Assembly: GCA_021234535.1 (NCBI GenBank)
Contig: CM037836.1
Span: forward strand, 16,289,111 to 16,353,110
DNA length: 64,000 bases
DNA from: Stichopus chloronotus
Lineage: Eukaryota > Echinodermata > Holothuroidea > Aspidochirotida > Stichopodidae
Direction of reading: 5' to 3'
Shown here: positions 47,215-60,000 of the stretch, in pieces
Layout of the letters: the number at the start of each line of letters is the position of its first letter
Numbering within the stretch: position 1 is the first letter of the stretch
Notes under the pieces: model-generated
The model's database searches: none
What the model saw: the letters and a program-made list of their open reading frames with translations, nothing else
Told to the model about the DNA's origin: nothing
Program-made: the position numbers and the translations under genes

Positions 47215-50200
47215 AATAGCCAATGAAGACGCACTATGGAAATCAGGAGACGTTGTGGGACGTCAAAATGGCGTTCCCCATTTGGACTGAGGACGACGAT
47301 GTCCAACTTATTGAGTTGAGTCCGGTCAGTTCAATGTAAAGCTAGCATGCGACGAGAATTAAAGACACACAACTGTTTAAACATTCGTTTTAACACCCAC
47401 TTAGGCGTTTTGTTGGGTTGCAGTGGGCTTGGGGCAGTGTGCGATAGTCTTTAAACTACATTAATAGGCTATTTTTTTTAGTATGTATTTATCTTTTCTA
47501 AAAGAGAGGGTGTACATATTCATGAGATGCAGCGTTTTTCTATAGAATGACGTTTTATGGTACGGAACACATAAGGGCAATTTTGCAATGCATTGATGAA
47601 ATATTAACGGTATGATAATTTTAGTGCGGTATATTGTTATTCCTGAAATACTGATGTTTGTTTCATTTTGTTTTAAAACCTACGAAACAAAGAAAATATG
47701 ATAAAGTAAAGCAGAAATCAGAAATCTGATAAATGAATTCAGGCTTTACAATCCGGCCTATAAGCCGAACTTATAAAATGAACAAAATAGTTTGTGAAAT
47801 ATGATAAAGCGCAACTTGCTAATTTTCTCTTAGCTGTTTTAAGGAATCAGCATTGAATAATTTTCAAAGAAAAAAAAACTTCCATTCTGTGGATGTATAC
47901 CATTCACACAAAATTTAGGTATAATCGTCTTCAAAAACAGTAAGTAAGTAATAACGTTCAAAAATGTAGACCTTCCATCAAATAGAATTTCATTGAGATT
48001 GTTTAAGCAAAATCCTTTGCAATAATGTGGCGCCCTTTCACTACCTCTACTGTGTTTGCTATATCTGTATAGGAATTGTGAACCTCTTCTTAGTACGGGG
48101 TGATCTGCCCAACAAGCATGGCATGGTTTAAACATGATAAATGAGTAAATAACTACAAACCATGATCAAGGCATGACAGTACGTCGACTATCAACCGAGA
48201 CAAAGTTGTCGTTCCTTGTACGTAGATAAAACCGTAACATGCATTTTTAACTTACGGATCAAATTATTTAAAAAATAAATGGTACATTTTCTGTCGGAAA
48301 AAGTGAGCACCAAAGATTTTATGAAATGCAGGATTAAAACTTTGACCTAAATTATCTATTTTTATTAAATTATTGCCTTATCTGAACGTCTTATCTCAAC
48401 CTCATTGAATGCTATTTCGATTCATAGATAAATACATGAATGTTGAGAAAAAAGTGGTTTCTAAGTGTTTTTGTCTTTAACTTCCTAATTACTTAGCGAA
48501 ATAAATTGGTAAGAAAAGGTTTGTCTCTTCATGAAATTGTTGAAAACACATTGTGGTCCGATCTATATCCTTCATTAACAGTGCTTCTTTTGAATATATT
48601 ACATTCCTTTCCATGTAGTATACGTCAGATTTTCTGCGCCATGAAGCAATTGTGTGAATTTGACTTGAATGTACCTATACATAAGTTGAAAATACAGATG
48701 CTCCCGTAGAGGATCAGGATCCCGTAGAGAAAAACCACGGACAAGCATATAGATGTTACTGTTCTACTGGAACATTTATTTCCCAAAATAGTATTTGAGG
48801 CCATGAGTTTATTTAAAAACTACACAAATGTCATAAAGTACAATACGTACAAATTACACTGGTGAAAGCATTGCCTACAAGTTTCAGAATTCAACTTCTA
48901 CAAATACAAAATACAGAAACGTCTTCCCAATAAAAAAAATGTGTTTGTACCCATTAAGGAGTTACAGCGTCTAGCAAATAAACTACGTCAGATTCCCAAC
49001 CAGCAAACCAACGGTGGCCCATCGTCACGATCCGGCAGCGTATCGGCATATCGTATCTTCATATCGGCAGCGCTTGATTCAGGACGTCTAATTGACGTTG
49101 GTTTATCAGCGGTTTACCGACATGGGCTTTTCACCGACGGTCCGGGCTCGTTCGTCGGTGGCATGCCACCCTCGGTAACAGAGCGGTTTATCAAGCATCT
49201 GCAAAGGATACGGCTTAACGCCGGTGGGTTAAGGCTGGTATGTCGATGGGAGAATTACACCTATAATTGCAAAATGTAAATTAAGTTGACCGTTCGGCAC
49301 ATAAGCTCATAAATCTACTATTTTTTATAACATATTGAAACCATAGTGAGAAGAAATGGTTTACCATGGTCATGACTAATACCGTAAGTGCCATGAAGCT
49401 ATAACAACTGCATGTACGTACGTCGTATATTTGTCCTGTGTAGATATAATCATACCCTGGTAGGCCCTATATTAAGCACGTACTTTTCGAATTTTGTTTT
49501 TAAAACAAAACTTAAACTTAAAAAATTGGGAGGAATCGCTGTCAGTTTTAAACTTTTGTTTTTGTCTACAGTAATCCACTGTGCAATATTTTATTCCAGT
49601 CTGGAATATTTTTTCTGATTTTTTTTCACATACCTTTGACATGTGTTATGCTGTGTAGAAACAACATAACACATGTCAATGGTATAAAGAGAGGATAATG
49701 GGGGATGGCGGTATTTCAAAGTGAGCAGCTGTATTCCACAAAGTTCAAAAGGGTCCGCCCCTACTGCTGTACCCTGCGAAATCACTTAATGAAGCTACGT
49801 CGTGAGTATTCATATTTGTATCGCATCTAAACTTATAGGGTTCCAGTAAATAATTCTTAATGACATGATAGCCAAAACACTCTTGGCTTCGTCAATTATT
49901 CATAATGTGGGGGTAATTAGACACTTAAAATTGAATGAACAGGTTTTGGTTTAATACCTTTTTTGTTTTTGGTAAATAATTGAAAAAAAAATGTAACGTA
50001 ATGTAATGTAACTATTAATACTTTTATTTTATCTCTTTTCGTAAGACGTGATGGCACTAAAATATTCGGTACTATTTCTGTTTATGCTGATTTGACATAT
50101 CTCACAATTTGCACCATCCCGTTGCGTGTCAGTACCAAACAAACCTTGTCCTGAAACAATAATCAATACAACACGAACCGCTGTTGTTAAGGCTCTTCTA

Positions 50201-53200
50201 CATCTCTTCTTGAATTCCCTTATGCACTATAGCCATCGCGTGTAAAATTAGTTTCTGTCCAGTTTGTCTTACCTTATCGTAGACGGTAAGTTTTCCTGTA
50301 TGTTTCCACTCTGTTGCCAGTGTCTAGTTTGCTCACCTGATTGGTGGCAGACTGGCAGTCAAGACCCTCTTCTGGGTTTTCAGTTTATGAGATCACACTT
50401 CATACGTCTCTACATGAACCCTTCATACTGATAACATTGATTCTCATAGTTTTCAGGGGAAAATAATGAAGCAGCTAGTTTTTATCCTATTTCATTTATT
50501 TGTTTCTTAACAACAACAAAAACAATTAGGGGTAATTAGATTGACATAGGAATGTTGTTAACGAACGTTGACAGAAGTTCTTCTAAAAAATAAATTTTAG
50601 CAAAGTAGAACAGTTCCCTGTACAAGGATTTTCCCTTAAAAAGAAAAAGGAAATAGAAAGAGATAAATATGAACGAAATAAGATATAAGAGTATCAAAGA
50701 TTCCAAGCTTTAAATGGACAAATATATTTACACTTTGTATTTCATTGCAGTTGGCCGTATTATTCTTTTTCTAAGCTTATCAGCAAACACAACCGTAAAA
50801 ATTATGGGAGAGACATGGTAAATGTAGTTGTCATAAAGGATGAATAAAAGTGGTCCTTAGAGGAGTCAACCATCGCCACATGGTATCATACACGTTTATC
50901 CCTTCTCTAGAGGTACCTACCCCAACCATTATGCCATCTAGCTATCACGTCATGTCCTATCATGTAGGAAAGGTCTTCTCGAGAGATGATTTTAACACAT
51001 TATGAGAATTCTGTGATGACGAGGTGTTAGAGTGCGACGCTCTTGACTGATGTGAATTGCTGACTAGTCGAGAGTTACTCTAATTTACTTAACAGTGTTT
51101 GATGGTCCCAAGTTTTCGTATTGTCAACGTTCCAACACAATTGTTCAATTGTATCCGTCATTGCTAATTCCATACTGAGTTTTGCATAAAGTATTATATT
51201 TTCATATGAAAGTGTGAGTACGATTAAATATTGACGTTCCATTAATTTGAAAAAAAAAATGGAAACACATATAAGACGATAACTTTTCGTATAAAAATGG
51301 ATTGCCCTTCTTAAAACCAGGTATAAATTTTGGCAACTGTTAACTTATCTGGAAAATTACTCTTATTGGCAGAAAAGTAGAGGACTTGTTATAAACAGAA
51401 TAACAAATTTGACGATGCCTGGCTTAAAATCCTCAAAACCAGCTGCCCTTCAAGGCTTAAGGTTAGATAGGCAACTTTGATGATCTCAACATCACTTACG
51501 GGGAAAAGAAATAATGAATCCTTGTTACAAGCAGTATTACTGAGAACTCATCAGTATCCAGGAGAGATTTTCCAGCATGTGATGGTGCTATAGCGACAAA
51601 GAAATCATTAAGGTGTTACACTATGTCACTCAAATCGCCAGTTCCTGAAATTCTGTGACACCACTTCTCATAGCAGTGGGAAGAAAGATGTCTTTTGTTT
51701 TCTCTGCATAACATGCCATTAAGTGTTCCATGTATTTTTAGAGAAAATTCTGTTTTCATTAAATTTATCATTAAAGTGTTTCTTCTTTTGAACCCAAATT
51801 AGTTAATTGGGCTAATTATAGTATTCCTAGGAAGTAGTTTTGTAATCAATAGAACTGGCTTTAAAAAACCGAAAACATTGTTTTTTGTTTTAATAGAAGT
51901 TTGTTTTAATAGAAGTAAGTGTGCCACTCATGATCCATGGGAGGCCCTTGCACTTTTTACTGAAATTGATGTAAAAAGAATAATATATGGAGAAGCATTA
52001 TTATCAATGAATATTAACTTTCTAAAAATACATTATAAAAAATATTATGATCATTTGTCAACTTACTTATAACTTACAACTTACTTATAACATTATCCCA
52101 TTCTTGACTCGAAATACTAGAAGGAAAGTCTTTAACACTGGTTTGAGAGTGATTCCACACTAGTTTAGGCGTGGGGTGGATCCTTTGATACGTTTAAGTC
52201 TGAAAAGGTCGCTAACATTATGAAACAAATATGGCCGAGACACATGTGGTATCAATATTATCGAAAATGTTATCTAGAAAAGAGGTAGATGTGTTACATA
52301 TCCTGGCAGTATTTGTGTTTTATTTGAAGAGGCTGTACTTTTAAAATTCACTTGAGGTTACTTTATCTAACATATTAATATTATAGTCTATTATAGATGA
52401 AAATTTGATGACAGACAATGAATACCTGATAACTGAATAACTGAATCACTGACATAGATTTTAAAGTAAAGTACACCCATTGAAAATTTTTTCTTTAGAA
52501 TGAGGTGTTGTCACATCTATGAATCTAGTCTTTCATTTATGTCACTGAATATTGGAGTTAGGGTCTCTTGACAAATGAGAGACTATTATTTACATACAGG
52601 GAGACACCATGAGCTCTTCTATTACTTCGATGTGATTCAGCAAACGAAGAGTTGTCTATTGTTCTTAGAGGTGAAAGATGATCACTAAATCAAGTTCCAG
52701 AAAATTCAATTACTGACAGTTATTTCAAAGTAGAGAAAAAAGTTGTGAATTATAATTGAAATATATAAACAAAAATATGATTATGGTTGTAATATATACA
52801 CAAAATATAGGCATTATCTTCAAAACACTTATACTTAATTTTTGGAGGGCAGTACTGTACAGATGGCGCAGCTGTGCTAAACCTATAGCATCTTTGAATT
52901 AGCTGGATTGAATGGAATACCATCGTGTAAGACAGCTTGATTGTCGTCGTCAATTGTTTGGAATTAGTCATAAGAAAATGACAAAAAGCAGAAAAGGACC
53001 ACGAGACCAGGCTTTAAGAAATAAGTTGAAAAAGGTGAAAGTAACAAACAAGAGAAAGGGGAGTTTCCCCGTCGTGGGACAGGAGAAAGAAGAAAAGTCA
53101 TAATTTTCGATTATTGATATGTAAGCAGCAGCAGCAAGATAATCGGGATAGAAATAGCTCATGGAATTCGTGTTTACACGGTTTTTGAAAATTGCAAAGG

Positions 53201-53480
53201 GCGTCCTAAGATTCCACATATAGCTTGTGGTAAAGGCAGGATTTCTTTGAAGTTTTCAACGCTAACGTATAGCTGATTTAGATGTACGTTGAAGTTAAAT
53301 CAAATTAAACTAATAACGATAATTTTTACGAGTGATGTCTACACACTGAGGTCTTTGCCTTGTGTCTGTTCTTTCTCTAATCGGGATTATTGAATGACAC
53401 ATCAAGGTAGACGTCTCCTTTGGACCTTTAGGACCTTTACTTCTGTCAAACTTGTAAAGTTATTTTTTTTCTACTTTTCT
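47215..53480. other. intergenic, no gene recognised
   Basis: Short AT-rich reading frames only. It includes the GC-rich island at 48960-49262 described separately and a small tandem duplication GTTTTAATAGAAGT near 51888-51917. A Lys-rich 63-codon frame at 52912-53103 has no recognised domain or clear splice border. Confidence 0.5.
48960..49262. other. GC-rich island, possible MITE or relic
   Basis: About 300 bases of clearly higher GC than its surroundings, with short internal repeats (ATCGGCAGCG-like and ATCGGCATATCG-like units; GCGGTTTA twice). The ends are imperfect inverted repeats (ACCAGCAAACCAACGGTGG against CCGGTGGGTTAAGGCTGGT). An 85-codon plus-strand frame here is probably a by-product of composition. 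Confidence 0.35.
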
Positions 53481-53491
53481 TTGGAATTTGG

Positions 53492-53517
53492 TTCGACGGT
53501 CAATAGCGACCGTCGAA
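53492..53517. repeat. 10-bp perfect hairpin
   Basis: TTCGACGGTC and its reverse complement GACCGTCGAA are separated by the six-base loop aatagc. It lies about 350 bases beyond the 3' end of the minus-strand NERD-helicase gene, after a T-rich run. Role unknown. Confidence 0.8.
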
Positions 53518-53869
53518 AGTCAACAACTTCGCCCCCACTGTATTCGAAAACAAGGTAGAAGCTTATTTCATATTATTTCCTTTCTTCTTGTTTGAAAAAC
53601 AGCAATATTTGAATGATGTACTATTTACACTTTGCCTAATAGCAAAACTATTGCTATATAATGTAAGATCAGTGGATTGGGCAAATCGATGTTGAGAGAA
53701 AACAATGTAGCAGTAATGTTGGATAAAAGTCAAGTATTGGCCATACAAATACAGAAGTAAATACTGACTATGTCACGAGATTTAGAATTAGACTAAAGAA
53801 GCATCACATATTTTGCAAACATAGTTTTCACAAATATTTAAGTAGCTGCTTTTGATACAAGTAATATGA

Positions 53870-55201
53870 TTAGGTATTACTTTCATCTCTACAATCCCGA
53901 ATAAGTCGCTTTTGCACTAGGTTCTCAAGCAATGTGACTTGGGAATTTGTCATCGTGTTTCTTGCCTGTCTGACAAACTCCACCAGTGAATTTTGCCATA
54001 TGTTGCTTGCTCCTTGAATATTTTGTATCATCCTGTCATATCCTTCCAAAGCTTGCTTGCAGATTTCTTGGCATTCCTTCTTTGGCCAGGTGATATGCAC
54101 ATATTGACTGAGACATCTAGTCAAAACCATGGTGGGTACACCAACGTGACCTTCTGTTTTAGACCATTGGCCCATGTAAAATGGATCTACAACAATGACA
54201 ATTCGATTTTCACAGCCTCTAAATGTTCTCCCATCAGCTACAGTAAGTTTGTTTGTCGTGTTAGAGGATCTAATCCCCGATGCGGACTTTTTCGATTTGA
54301 AAGCTAGCACCCAATTGGTTTTTTCACCGTGTAATGCACTGTCTACTATTTCACACATTTTATTGTAAAGTGGACCCTGCACACCATATTCTATTAAGAT
54401 AACTATATCGCTCTTCGAATTCTTCTCAAGGAGTTTAAATACAATCTGAAAGACATCGGAGAGCCGACTGGAGCTACAGTCACACGGGAGGTCCAACTTA
54501 TCTGTAGCCCCTTGGGTCGATTCTTGAACGTTGCATTTGCACGTGGCCAGCTGATACAAACGTGGCAAAGGTCCCTTAATTACATGTCCAATTTCCGAAA
54601 ATACATGATGCCCATCTCCAGTGAATTGTTCAATCTCTTTGATCATGTCAAACTGCCTCTGACTAACTCGCATCGCATACTTAAGATAGCAAAAGTTAAA
54701 CTGAGGTGGTACCAGTTCTGCCAATTTTTCTTGTGGGTTTTCACTAAGAAAGACGTTCACTTTGTAGGTATGTGACGCAATAGCGATCCAAATGTTTGAT
54801 TTCTTACCAAGTGCTGTTGATAATTCGTCAGTGCATCTCCGCGCATCTTCTTTATTTTCAAAAATAATGGAAGGGACTTCATCTAAAATAATGTGTTGCT
54901 CTTTGCACCTCTCGTTACCAGCAACCAGCGTTAAAAGTGTATCAAAGAACACTCGGGTAGTTATAGAAATCGGTCGTGGAATGTGCTTACCACCGTTCGC
55001 CTCTCTATAAATTTGCCCATAACATTTTGAGGACAAACTACCATTTTGACCAACTTTTCCAAGTATGGTATTCATTTGATCAGTTGAGAGGAATGGACAG
55101 TCACTGCTCGACAGCATTCCATCTTTACTTATATCCGAGCATGTTATGCAATATACAAATCTGTGCTGTTGCTCTCCAAGATGGAATTTGCCATGGAACA
55201 T
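53870..55201 (-). pseudogene. SF1 helicase-like C-terminal domain
   Basis: A 443-codon open frame, the longest in the window, offset from the frame before it. HIILDEVPSII is a Walker B / motif II (DE). VADGRTFRGCENRIVIVVDP is a motif V-like strand and VLTRCLSQYVHITW a motif VI-like strand with Arg. After the P-loop, YCITCSD continues the strand that DLYIA begins in the other frame, so a one-base indel near 55150 would join them. A Cys-rich stretch (CKCN, CDCSSS) near the middle might bind metal. Confidence 0.75.
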
Positions 55202-55827
55202 AAGACGAGTGTTTTACCTGTACCGTAATTTCCGGCAAGCAGTTGAAGTTTATTTTGGCTTTTAAGCAGTTCAAGCTGGCATGGATTCAAGTAGACTCTT
55301 TGTAGCAGCTCACCAGCCGTCTTTATGGGATTAGGCAGGGTTCTAAGGGACAGGTAACCAACATATCGAGCAACCAGTAAACTGTATTCTTCCTCTTTAA
55401 ATGGGGAAAAGGTCGACGTGATAATGATGTTTCGATGCACCCAAGAATGAAAGCTACCTTGTGACTCAAATACTGACTTTGCCAAGATTAGCCCAGTGTG
55501 GTTTGTACAAATGTTAAAGTCTTCAAGACGAGAGTCTTCTAGAAAGGGTTCAGCAATGAAACAATAAATTGGAATCATAGAAATGAATGACAGATCTCTA
55601 TTTGACTGCCAAAATACAAACTTGTCTGAGAGCAATTGCTCAAGGGCTCGTCTGATATCTCCGACAATAGTGGGTCCCGCATGGTTTCTTAAATTACTCT
55701 TTACCTGGAAGAAAATTATTCCAACCTCTTTCCATATGACAAGAATATCGTGGTCTCCATTTACATTGGCAACGAATACTTCTCTGTTCTTTTTTGCTGC
55801 TAATTTTAAGTACGATTCATACTTGTA
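55147..55827 (-). pseudogene. NERD-like nuclease domain and Walker A segment
   Basis: Reads in one frame from just after the TAG at 55828-55830 to a TAA at 55144-55146. GDHDILVIWKEVGIIFFQVKS fits the PD-(D/E)xK fold of NERD domains (Asp of HDIL, then Q-V-K as a QxK variant of the ExK motif). About 150 residues later LNPCQLELLKSQ and LLAGNYGTGKT give a Q-motif-like element and a P-loop. STDLYIA then meets the frameshift. Confidence 0.7.
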
Positions 55828-55830
55828 CTA

Positions 55831-56502
55831 GGTCAAAATGAACATATTGTACTTTCCAGTATCGCCAAAGGTGTCTAAAAAACTAGCTACCATGTCAACG
55901 GCGTTAAGTTCTTTCCTTTTACGTAGAATGTTGGAATATTGATTTTCTGTGAGTTTTGTTAGCTCTTTGACCCTTTTTTCTTTTACTTCTTCGTCACGTG
56001 CAAGACTTATATTGGTAACAAGTTCATCCGTTGACTTCTGCCTTTGTCGGGGTGATTCTGCATTTATTTTCCCCTTCCTCCTATTTGTATTACACGTTTT
56101 ATCTGACAGCATTTTGTTTAGGTTACCTTCCTTTTGTATAACGGATTGATAGGAAAGTGTTGTCTTATTACTTTCAGCACTTTCCGAGTCAGTCCTTGAG
56201 GTCGACTCGCATTCGATACTAGCACCACACACTGGCTTGTCAAAATTCAACTTTGTTTGAGAACAGATTAAAGTGTTACTTAAGTCCGTTACCTCTTCTA
56301 CCAACGGAGATGCATTCATATATCCACCAGTCATCTTCTTTGCCTGTGCTACGCTGACATCTGCTAGTGATTTACACCGATTGCGTTGTTTTACATGGGA
56401 ATGGCTGGATGTTGGTTTGTACATCTCATCAATTGTAGGAGGTAATTTCTTGTTTTCTTCTTCTTTAGGTTTCACTTTCCATGAGTCTACATGGAATATT
56501 AC
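55831..56502 (-). pseudogene. disordered basic region between the two in-frame TAG codons
   Basis: About 224 codons open between TAG 56503-56505 and TAG 55828-55830 in the same frame, rich in K, E, S, T and N (for example VKPKEEENKKLPPTIDEM), then a helical end (NAVDMVASFLDTFGD). Before the first TAG the frame reads VYYPRFRGVHRVP and after it VIFHVDSW, which looks like one continuous domain. Confidence 0.65.
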
Positions 56503-57083
56503 CTAAGGTACCCGATGTACCCCTCTAAACCGAGGATAGTATACCTCCATCGTTGATATAAGACGACCTTCGTCATAAAGCTGACGATCTTTCTGAACAT
56601 TTCCATTACTTTTCTGCCACTCAATGTTCGATGATACTACTCTGTTCTCTGGAAACCAGAATGCTTCATAAAATATGCAAGGAAATTGGTTGCTGATTTC
56701 CTGAAGAATTAAAGACAAAATAAATTGGAAAGTTTATCAATCAGATGACCCTACGGCATACAGAGTCGTCGTATCAGTGTTTAAGCTAAATGAAAATGTC
56801 ACTCCAACAATCTGACGAAAACAAATAGATTCAGACTAAATAAAACTAACGGCCAATGAAACATCTTTCGTTTGTGGGTGGCCATATTGAAACATCAGAA
56901 GCCTTGTGATTTTGCCATTATCGCTACACATAGAATGTGTCTCAAATGCAGCAAAACATAACAGATATAATTGTAATCCCACATCACAAAATTTGAAAAA
57001 CTGTATTACATCTACATTTTTTATGTAACTAAGGAGCTTGAGGTCATCTCAATGACAATAATATGTAGCGGGTATCGACTTAC

Positions 57084-60000
57084 CAGATTTTGAAACTGTG
57101 CATGTAAATCCGTTCCTTCCTTCACACCTTTCTCTGCGAATACAATTTTGCAAGCAGATGCAAACTTCTTCTGTAGTGTCTGTGTGAACAAACGGCATGC
57201 AAAGATATTATGTGGTTCATGACCGCTGATAGGCTTTAAATGAATATGTTCAATTGTTCAGTTTTAACAGCAGTGCTTTACTTTATTGCCGAAAACTGAC
57301 TCGATGGTTTCTGCTGTACCTGATTCAGAGCCAGGTTTGTGAGTCTAGTTAAAAGGCGAATGGTGGTCTTGCTAATATCTCTTGTGAGGTCTTTCTCGTC
57401 TTGGTAACTCTCTACAAACGTCCCTAGTTGACTGTATTGGATCTAGTACGTGATAAGACCGTATATAGTCGTGAACCAGTTTTAAAGTTTCAATAGAGTT
57501 ATCGAGAAGAGACTGAAGTCCCACGAAATGTAGCATGACGATCGATCACCTAAAATCAAATCTGGTATGATTGCTGGCCCTTTAAGCGATTCTTATACCG
57601 TTGCTTTTGTACTGTACAATGGTGGTGAAGTGTATAAAAAACTCAAATGTTGAGAAGTACGAAATTGCAATTTACCAATGTACTCGACCATGCAGAGAAT
57701 ATTTTAAAGCGAGTCCTTGTACTCACCACCACTCGCTTCCAAGATTCACTAGCCTCCTCACTTGAAATCAAAAGAGCTGAAAAACATTAAAGGGAAAACA
57801 ATCATAAAACAAGCTATTAAGTAATGTGTAAAATTTGAATTCTGCATTTGACTATTCAAAGAAAATTTAAAAAATATTATTATTCATTTCAATGATAGGT
57901 GATAGAAATTAATACTGGGGTGTTTTCAAACATGATGCAGACATCCAGACTTAGCAGTATATGAATGAATTCCTCTGTAGTCTACTGGCATTCACTGCTA
58001 GCACAGTAATTATCATCAGTGCAGCCATGACTGTAAGCAAAATGCATCCCGATTTTAATTTGAGAGTATTGTTCAACACCTTCAAAATATGTCTGAATTT
58101 TGTGATCTAAGTGGGATATCTGTCAGTAAGGTCATATTAAAGATGTCAAATGCTCTTGCCTGAAATACGCATTTCCTGTTTTTGTGTAATTTGGTACATT
58201 GTAACTGAAGTCATGCAGTCAGTTCCCACAGTGATTAGAATATAACGTTTCATACATGACAATTATTACTTTTCTTTTTTTTCTCTGGTGTGAAACAGAA
58301 ACATAACTGCTCAGGAAAATTCTTTGTTAACGAAGTTTCTTTTCTTCTTTTTTGAGGTATTACATTAATTACAAGGTGACTGTAGAAATAGGTCAAGTAA
58401 AATATGGTAAAGGCTGCATTCTTTCAAAGGCATATTCGTTTTAGTTTTCAGAAGTCACTGTTGAAAACTGTTAATTCTAACCACTGCACTTTACAAATTA
58501 TCAGAGTTAGCATATCAACTATCAATGGTTCAGGGATTCATCCAAGTGATAGTTTGCTGGGGTGGCCACTTCTAAGCGCCTTCATGATCGTATGTATTAG
58601 TGAGAAAGTTAATGCAACAATATGTAAGGGTTATGCTACACAGCACCAGTGCACGTAAAGAGGCCTGTATAAACACTCACAAGTGGCAGAAATGTGATGA
58701 ATAATGGGCAGGGAGATTCATCCTTGTGTTAATCAATTTGGGCAAGCTCAATTATTTCGAAAAAATATGCACGTATTGCAGGAATTCTAGTTAATTTCAG
58801 GAATTGACTGTGCAGTTGGAGACTGCACATTTACCATGTTTGTTAAAAATGCCCTCCGAATAAGGCGACATAAAAGTTGTGCGAAATAGACCCGTCATAC
58901 TGTCACAAAGTAGGAAGATTTGAAGAAAGGTAAAAAAAACAACAACAAACAAACAAGCAAACAAACAGTCCATTGCAGCACTGTTTGTCTCTTCTGAAAC
59001 ACGACTTTGTTATTGCGTGGATATTGAATGTCTTGTGAGGTTGTTTACCATCAGGATCGTCTGGTAGATAACACTCTTTCCACAGGGATATGCAAACATC
59101 TTTCAAATATTGCTGATGAGCTTCATTCCTCTTGCGCTTCAGGATGTCCAATTCATGAACTGCAAGCAAACAAGATAAAAGATCTCTATCAACTCCACAC
59201 AGGTATCAGATATCACACGACTGGAGTTGTCTTTCTTTTATTTCGTATAATGTTCTGTCTAAAGTGTACTTCGCTATAGGTGTCTCTATGAGACGTAGAC
59301 ATACTGAATCCACTACTTTGTGACATTCGGTGAGGATAGCTGACGCTTTGGATTAAATATTGTTTTCTCAGAACAGACCTCCACACATTATCAGCACCAA
59401 AGAAGAGACCGATATTCTTTGAATAAATCGCAAACGGTAACAATACCGATACAGTTGGCATGGTGACAGTGGGCATGCGGGTCTGTGCAGTGTGTCCAGT
59501 TTCTCCCCCCCCCCCCCCCCCCCTTTAGCACTCTAATTGCAGATCTAAACTGAATACCAGAATCAGGTGGGCTTTTGCAATAAAGTTGACTACTAAAGTT
59601 TACCAACCTTTCGGCAATTTATGTTTATCGTTTCTGGATTGATATTCATCAGACCAATAGCAAGTTCCAAATGTATCCAATAAAGCTGAAAAAGATCACA
59701 TTATAAGAAATTGCTAAAAACATCACGTTGATAAGACATGGCTGAACAAACAAGTCGCATACATGTGGTGCATTCCAAAAATAATACATCACTGAGTTTC
59801 TCACCATGTATGCACGTATCAAAACTGTCAACAATTTGCAGTTCACCTTTGGTTATTTATGTAGGAATCTTATTATGTCCTGCACAAACTCAGTTGTCTA
59901 TTCACTTGTTGACTTTATTTCTTTTCAATCGCTTGAATGCCAACAGTGTCAGTCACTTGTACTTTATTTGTATTACAAACATGCTACTACGTGTAAGTTT

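Noticed and set aside
48941..49279. 112-codon plus-strand frame in a GC-rich island
   Set aside because: The open frame is explained by low stop-codon density in GC-rich repeats; no domain recognised.
52912..53103. Lys/Arg-rich 63-codon frame
   Set aside because: Low complexity, no splice borders and no recognised family.
53480..53520. GGTTCGA box suggesting a tRNA gene
   Set aside because: It belongs to the perfect hairpin at 53492-53517; no acceptor stem or anticodon arm is present. No tRNA, rRNA or CRISPR array was found in the window.
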